Part shown: one piece after another, positions 13,303 through 17,009 of the stretch | Layout of the letters: the number at the start of each line of letters is the position of its first letter | Position numbering within the stretch: position 1 is the stretch's first letter | Assembly (NCBI GenBank): GCA_050250795.1 | Contig: JBFWNZ010000045.1 | Span: 1-17,009 of the forward strand | DNA: 17,009 nt | Origin: JBFWNZ01 sp050250795 | GTDB lineage: Bacteria > Pseudomonadota > Alphaproteobacteria > UBA8366 | Direction: 5' to 3' | The notes under the pieces: model-generated | What the model was told of the DNA's origin: nothing | The model's database searches: none | The model's input: the letters and a program-made list of their open reading frames with translations, nothing else | Program-made: the position numbers and the translations under genes

Positions 13303-14109
13303 TCAGCGTGCCGTCCAGGCGCCGTCGACCGGCAGCAGGACGCCGCGCACGCTATAGGCCTGGGCGCTGCACAGATAGACGCAGGCCGCGGCCAGTTCCT
13401 CGATGGCGATATAGCGCAGCATGGCACCCTGATAGGCGCCCTTGGATTCCAGGAAGCTGCGGATGCCCTCGTCCTCGTCGTTGATGCCCTTGGCGGCCAT
13501 GTGGTCGGTCAGGCGCGCCTCGTTCAGCGGCGTCCGCGTCGCGCCCGGGCAGACCGCGTTGCAGGTGACGCCGGTATTCGCCGTCTCCAGCGCCACGGCC
13601 TTGGTCAGCCCGCTCAGCGCATGCTTGCTCGCGACATAGGCGCAGTAGTTCGGCGCGCCGACCATGCCCACGACCGACGAGGTGTTGACGATGCGGCCCC
13701 AGTCGCGCTTGAGCATTCCCGGCAGCAGCGCCTTGATGGTGTGGAACGAGGCGGTGACGTTGACCGCCATCACCCGGTCCCAGCCATCCTCCGGATAGTC
13801 GACGATCATGCCGCGGCAGGTGGTGCCGGCATTGTTGATCAGGATGTCGACCTGTCCCAGCGTCTGCTCCGCGGCCTTGCACAGGTCGCGGATTTCCGCC
13901 GGCTCGGTCATGTCGGCCGGTGCGAAATGCACGCCGACCCCGTACTCGGCCGCGATGCCGGCGCGCAGCTTCTCGATCTCGGCCGGATCGCCCAGCCCGG
14001 TCAGCAGCAGGTTGCAGCCCTCGGCCGCCAGCGCCTTGGCGTAGCCTACGCCGATGCCGCTGGTCGAGCCGGTGATCAGTGCGTTCTTGCCCTTCAGCCC
14101 CGTATCCAT
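13303..14109 (-). CDS. 3-hydroxybutyrate dehydrogenase-like SDR, paralogue D (divergent)
   Basis: First of the tandem SDR genes, 268 residues, about 76% identical to C. It retains the standard TGSTSGIG cofactor motif with Thr13, plus Ser145, Tyr158 and Lys162. The substrate-side segments diverge most: NAGTTCRGMIVDYPEDGW replaces the NAGIQHRRTP type segment and is one residue shorter, and MVGAPNYCAY replaces IVGGIEVCAY. The last 40 residues are nearly identical to the others. The gene begins 11 bases after the stop of the lyase-superfamily gene, with AGGAG overlapping that stop (TAGGAG), so it is probably translationally coupled to it. A different substrate from A-C is likely. Confidence 0.92.
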   Translation of the reverse strand: MDTGLKGKNALITGSTSGIGVGYAKALAAEGCNLLLTGLGDPAEIEKLRAGIAAEYGVGVHFAPADMTEPAEIRDLCKAAEQTLGQVDILINNAGTTCRGMIVDYPEDGWDRVMAVNVTASFHTIKALLPGMLKRDWGRIVNTSSVVGMVGAPNYCAYVASKHALSGLTKAVALETANTGVTCNAVCPGATRTPLNEARLTDHMAAKGINDEDEGIRSFLESKGAYQGAMLRYIAIEELAAACVYLCSAQAYSVRGVLLPVDGAWTAR

Positions 14110-14120
14110 GCGCCGCGCTC

Positions 14121-15020
14121 CTACCGCTTGCCCCATTTCGTGTCTTCGACGGTGGCTTCCTCGATCTCGTAGTAGCGGTCGAGGCCGATCATGTCCTCGA
14201 TGGACTGGCGCGCGTTGCGATAGTCCTCCTGGCTGAGGCCGGTGTAATCGCCCTGATCCCGCACCGCCTCCAGCGCCTGCTTCGCATAATGGAAGCTGAC
14301 CAGCAGGAACAGCTGCGCGTCGATGCAGGCCTTGTAGCCCATGTCCTTCAACTGCTGCGGCGTGAACAGCGGACGGCCGTCGCGGTTGCCGCGGCTCAGC
14401 ACATAGATGAGCGGCAGGTTGCAGACCTTCGGCGCGCGTTCGGCCTCCTCGACGCTGCGGGGGAACAGCAGGCCCATATCGGCCCCCACCTCGGCGCATT
14501 GGTTGATCCGCGCGGCCGCCGCGTCCAAACCTTCGAAACGGCAGACATCGGTGCGGGCGATGACCACGAAGTCGGGATCGCTCTCGTCCCGCTGCTTGCA
14601 GGACCAGCGGATCTTGTCCACCAGTTCGTCGGCCGGGATCGCGTGCGCGACATACTTATGGTAGTGCGCGCGCTTCGGATACAGCTGGTCCTCGATATGG
14701 ATGCCGGCCACGCCCTGCCGGATGAACTCGCGCACCGTGCGCATGCAGTGCAGCGGCTCGCCGAAGCCGGCGCCGGCATCGGCGACGATGGGGATGTCGG
14801 TGACGCTGGCGATCTGTCCGGCAAGGCCCGCCTGCTCGGTCAGGTTCACCAGCGGCTCGGACAGCGCCAGCGATCCCCCGGTGACGTAGCCGCCGACATA
14901 GGCCGCCGGAAAGCCGACGCTCTGCGCCATCTTGCCGCCCAACGGGTAATAGACGGCCGGCATATAGACGAATCCGTCATCCTTCAGCAGCGCACGCAGC
15001 TTCGCACCTGGAGATGCCAT
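14121..15020 (-). CDS. Isocitrate lyase/PEP mutase superfamily protein, atypical active site
   Basis: A 299-residue TIM-barrel protein of the isocitrate lyase/phosphoenolpyruvate mutase superfamily, which includes 2-methylisocitrate lyase, dimethylmalate lyase and oxaloacetate decarboxylase. Recognisable segments are FPAAYVGGYVTGGS (about 37-50), IPIVADAGAGFGEP (76-89), GIHIEDQLYPKRAHYH (106-121) and VIARTDVCRFEGLDAA (153-168). Two usually conserved features are altered. The DADTG-type metal motif reads DAGAG, so the second Asp is Gly83. The catalytic-loop Cys of lyases (KRCGH) is Ala118 (KRAHYH). The Glu110-Asp111 pair and Arg156 remain. It may be a decarboxylase or hydrolase, or a lyase with another acid. 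AGGAGAGGG precedes the ATG. It heads the four-SDR operon, divergent from the dehydrogenase at 15161. Confidence 0.88.
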   Translation of the reverse strand: MASPGAKLRALLKDDGFVYMPAVYYPLGGKMAQSVGFPAAYVGGYVTGGSLALSEPLVNLTEQAGLAGQIASVTDIPIVADAGAGFGEPLHCMRTVREFIRQGVAGIHIEDQLYPKRAHYHKYVAHAIPADELVDKIRWSCKQRDESDPDFVVIARTDVCRFEGLDAAAARINQCAEVGADMGLLFPRSVEEAERAPKVCNLPLIYVLSRGNRDGRPLFTPQQLKDMGYKACIDAQLFLLVSFHYAKQALEAVRDQGDYTGLSQEDYRNARQSIEDMIGLDRYYEIEEATVEDTKWGKR

Positions 15021-15035
15021 GGCTTTTCCCTCTCC

Positions 15036-15064
15036 TTGCCCTATTGCAATCGGCGGTGAATACT
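15036..15064 (+). promoter_or_regulatory. Candidate promoter with palindromic operator
   Basis: TTGCCC (15036-15041), a 17-base spacer and AATACT (15059-15064) lie in the 140-base divergent gap. The spacer holds a perfect ATTGCAAT palindrome (15043-15050), a plausible repressor site affecting both directions. No regulator gene is visible nearby. Confidence 0.35.
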
Positions 15065-15075
15065 CCCGGGCGGCC

Positions 15076-15120
15076 GTCCGGCGGGGCTGCCGGCGCCGGC
15101 GCGCCGGCGGGACGCCGGAC
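15076..15120. repeat. GC-rich inverted repeat in the divergent gap
   Basis: GTCCGGCG (15076-15083) and CGCCGGAC (15113-15120) are perfect complements, enclosing a 12-bp GCCGGCGCCGGC palindrome (15089-15100). If transcription starts near 15070 this folds in the 5' leader of the dehydrogenase gene. Confidence 0.5.
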
Positions 15121-15160
15121 CGGAACGATAGACAAGACAGACAATAGACGGAGTTTCACG

Positions 15161-16060
15161 ATGGCGGAACGGATCGGTTTCATCGGGCTTGGGGCGATGG
15201 GCGGCCCGATGGTCGATAACCTGCTGAAGGCGGGCTACGAGGTCGTCGTCACCGACGTCCGGCCCGAAGTCGTCGAGGCCGCGGTCGCCAAGGGCGCCAA
15301 GGGGGCGGCGTCGCCCAAGGCCATCGCCGACGAGGTCGAGACGGTGCTGATCTGCCTGCCGACGCCCGACATCGTCCGTGCCGTCGCCACCGGCAAGGAC
15401 GGCCTGATCCATGGCAAGGCGATCAAGACCTTCGTCGACCTGTCGACCACCGGTCCGACCGTTGCCCAGGAAGTGGCCGAGGCGCTGAGCGGCGCCGGCA
15501 TCACGCCCTTGGATTCGCCCGTCTCGGGCGGCGTTCAGGGCGCTATCGACGGCACGCTGGCGGTCATGGTCTCCGGCCCGCACAACAAGTACGGCGACCT
15601 GCGGCCGATGCTGGAGAAGATCGGCAAGAACACCTTCTATGTCGGCGACAAGCCGGGCATGGGCCAGATGATGAAGCTGGTCAACAACATGATGTCCGCC
15701 GCCTATCAGGCGATCGCCTGCGAATGCGTGGCGCTGGGCGCCAAATACGGCCTCGATCCGAAGATCATGATCGACGTGGTCAATGCCGGCAGCGGCATGA
15801 GCACGGCCACCACCCAGAAGTTCCCCAAGTCGATCCTGCCGCGCACCTGGAAATACGGTTTCAAGACCGGGCTCCAGTACAAGGATGTGCGTCTGGCGCT
15901 GGAGGCGGCGGACAAGATGGGCGTGCCGATGTTCGTCGGCGGCGCGACCAAGCAGCTCTGGGCCTATGCGCTGGAGAAGGGCGGCTTCGACTCCGACATC
16001 TCCGAGCTGATGAAGCGGGTCGAGGAACTGGCCAACGTGACCGTGCCGAAGGTCGGCTAG
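15161..16060 (+). CDS. Beta-hydroxyacid dehydrogenase (3-hydroxyisobutyrate dehydrogenase family)
   Basis: NAD(P)-dependent oxidoreductase of 299 residues that oxidises a 3-hydroxy acid or reduces a semialdehyde. The start MAERIGFIGLGAMGGPM carries the Rossmann motif GLGAMG (9-14). Asp32 after the second strand (VVVTDVRP) suggests NAD(H) preference. The substrate loop DSPVSGGVQGA is at 118-128, and the catalytic Lys172 with NN at 175-176 is in GQMMKLVNN. The family includes 3-hydroxyisobutyrate, tartronate semialdehyde and 2-(hydroxymethyl)glutarate dehydrogenases, and sequence alone does not separate them here. A GGAG ribosome site lies eight bases before the ATG; an upstream in-frame ATG at 15014 overlaps the divergent gene and is rejected. 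It is one base from the next gene. Confidence 0.93.
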   Translation: MAERIGFIGLGAMGGPMVDNLLKAGYEVVVTDVRPEVVEAAVAKGAKGAASPKAIADEVETVLICLPTPDIVRAVATGKDGLIHGKAIKTFVDLSTTGPTVAQEVAEALSGAGITPLDSPVSGGVQGAIDGTLAVMVSGPHNKYGDLRPMLEKIGKNTFYVGDKPGMGQMMKLVNNMMSAAYQAIACECVALGAKYGLDPKIMIDVVNAGSGMSTATTQKFPKSILPRTWKYGFKTGLQYKDVRLALEAADKMGVPMFVGGATKQLWAYALEKGGFDSDISELMKRVEELANVTVPKVG

Positions 16061-16061
16061 A

Positions 16062-16910
16062 ATGCGGCTGCTCAGCTTCCGCCACGACGGGACGGAGTCC
16101 TGGGGCGTCGCGGTCGAGGACGGCGTCGTCGATCTCGGCCGCCGCCTCGGCGACACCTATCCGACCCTCAAGGCGCTGGTCGAGACCGGCTCGCTGGAGC
16201 CGGCGCGCAAGGCGGCGGCGGGACTTGCCGCCGACTATCCGCTCAAGGCCATTACGTTCCTGCCGCCCATCGTCGATCCCGGCAAGGTGCTCTGCGTCGG
16301 GATCAACTATCTCAAGGTCCATCCGACCAGCGGCAAGGTCGAGCGGCCGGCTAATCCCTCGATCTTCATCAAGCTGCCGAACGCGCTGGTCGGGCATGGG
16401 CAGAACCTCGTGAAGCCGCCTGTCTCCGAGCAGTTCGACTATGAGGGCGAACTCGCCTTCGTGATCGGCAAGGCCGGGCGCGACATTCCTGAGGAGCGCG
16501 CCTTCGAGCACATCATCGGATACACCTGCCTGAACGACGGCTCGGTCCGCGACTGGCAGGGCCACAGCGTCGCCGCCGGCAAGAACTTCGAGGCGTCCGG
16601 CGCCTGCGGCCCCTGGCTGGTGCCGGCGGGGGAGGTGGGGCCGGTGGACAAGCTTGAGCTGTCCACCCGGCTGAACGGCGAGCGGGTGCAGAACACCACC
16701 GTCGATCTGATGATGTTCTCCATCCCCTACATGGTTCATTATCTCTCGACCATGACCACGCTGATGCCCGGCGACATCGTCTCCACCGGCACGCCCGAAG
16801 GGTCGGGCGCCAAGCGAACGCCCGTGCGCTTCCTGCGCCCCGGCGACGTGCTGGAGGTGGAGTGGACCGGCATCGGCACCCTCCGCAACCCCGTGGTGGC
16901 GGGGGGCTGA
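16062..16910 (+). CDS. Fumarylacetoacetate hydrolase family protein
   Basis: Metal-dependent hydrolase or lyase of 282 residues acting on beta-diketo acids or acylpyruvates. The variable N-terminal domain is about 1-70. The catalytic domain starts with KVLCVGINYLKV (75-86). Metal ligands are Glu128 and Glu130 in FDYEGELAFVIGK, and Asp159 in LNDGSVRDWQ. TGTPEGSG (242-249) and a C-terminal GDVLEVEWTGIGTLRNPV are typical. Relatives include diketo-deoxy sugar acid hydrolases, ureidoglycolate lyase-like and acylpyruvase enzymes; the specific substrate is unknown. It starts one base after the dehydrogenase stop, so the two are almost certainly cotranslated and likely act in one pathway. Confidence 0.93.
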   Translation: MRLLSFRHDGTESWGVAVEDGVVDLGRRLGDTYPTLKALVETGSLEPARKAAAGLAADYPLKAITFLPPIVDPGKVLCVGINYLKVHPTSGKVERPANPSIFIKLPNALVGHGQNLVKPPVSEQFDYEGELAFVIGKAGRDIPEERAFEHIIGYTCLNDGSVRDWQGHSVAAGKNFEASGACGPWLVPAGEVGPVDKLELSTRLNGERVQNTTVDLMMFSIPYMVHYLSTMTTLMPGDIVSTGTPEGSGAKRTPVRFLRPGDVLEVEWTGIGTLRNPVVAGG

Positions 16911-16915
16911 CGGCC

Positions 16916-17009
16916 ATGTGGCGGGCGGCGGCATTGGCATTCGGGCTTTCGCTCTCGCTGCCAGCCGCCGCCGTCGCCAGCGTTCCGGTCGATCTGGAAC
17001 TGGTCCTCG
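16916..17009 (+). CDS. Secreted protein, start only (DUF1194-like)
   Basis: Thirty-one codons are visible before the window ends. They encode a signal peptide (MWRAAALAFGLSLSLPAAAV, then Ala-Ser before a probable cleavage site) followed by VPVDLELVL. A mature N-terminus VDLELVL is characteristic of the DUF1194 family of von Willebrand A-like periplasmic proteins in alphaproteobacteria. It begins five bases after the hydrolase stop, so it may be cotranscribed. With so little sequence the family call is tentative; the presence of a signal peptide is clear. Confidence 0.55.
   Translation, partial: MWRAAALAFGLSLSLPAAAVASVPVDLELVL

Noticed and set aside
10757..14109. Array interpreted as a mobile or integron-like repeat
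   Set aside because: No transposase, integrase, terminal inverted repeat or attC-like spacer is visible; gaps are short and contain ordinary ribosome sites, so tandem gene duplication is the simpler reading.
10943..14172. Plus-strand frames repeated across the SDR array
   Set aside because: They recur only because the four paralogues on the other strand are similar; composition is His/Arg/Gln-rich and no motif is present.
14079..15059. 326-codon plus-strand frame over the lyase-superfamily gene
   Set aside because: Antisense shadow; the minus-strand frame has recognisable superfamily motifs and a strong ribosome site.

Overview
This is a strongly GC-rich window with G or C dominating third codon positions. 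The gene order and protein styles point to an alphaproteobacterium, probably of the Rhodospirillales type. This rests on the linkage of rplI, a DUF2232 membrane gene, rpsR and rpsF to a fabD-fabG-acpP-fabF-mltG cluster, and on the long charged tails of S6 and L9. The species cannot be named from sequence alone. I see no rRNA, tRNA, CRISPR array, transposase or phage gene.

Region 1 (1-3090, minus strand) is the ribosomal operon rpsF > rpsR > DUF2232 > rplI. L9 runs off the left edge, and a structured leader precedes rpsF. A VOC/glyoxalase-fold gene lies upstream of the operon on the same strand. Region 2 (3214-7657, plus strand) is the fatty-acid synthesis cluster fabD, fabG, acpP, fabF followed by mltG, an endolytic murein transglycosylase. 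It has a plausible promoter before fabD, a long leader with an inverted repeat before acpP, and a tight hairpin that covers the ribosome binding site of fabF. A terminator-like hairpin follows mltG.

Region 3 (7733-10714) is a mixed stretch. It holds a crotonase-fold enzyme, a 52-residue YqaE/Pmp3-type membrane peptide on the minus strand, a 420-base gap with a perfect 31-bp tandem duplication, a PhoH-family ATPase, and a short-chain dehydrogenase (SDR). A perfect 24-bp palindrome separates this region from the convergent operon that follows.

Region 4 (10757-17009) is the most unusual part. A minus-strand operon starts with an isocitrate lyase/PEP mutase superfamily protein that lacks the usual catalytic cysteine and one metal-site aspartate. 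It continues with four tandem paralogous SDR genes of the 3-hydroxybutyrate dehydrogenase type (268-269 residues each, about 76-91% identical by hand alignment). Divergently transcribed are a beta-hydroxyacid dehydrogenase (3-hydroxyisobutyrate dehydrogenase family) and a fumarylacetoacetate hydrolase family protein, then the start of a secreted protein resembling DUF1194. Together these look like a catabolic module for a hydroxy- or keto-acid: dehydrogenases, a C-C lyase and a diketo-acid-type hydrolase. The substrate cannot be read from sequence. The expanded SDR set has altered substrate-pocket residues and shows a patch consistent with gene conversion, and it is the best candidate here for something undescribed.
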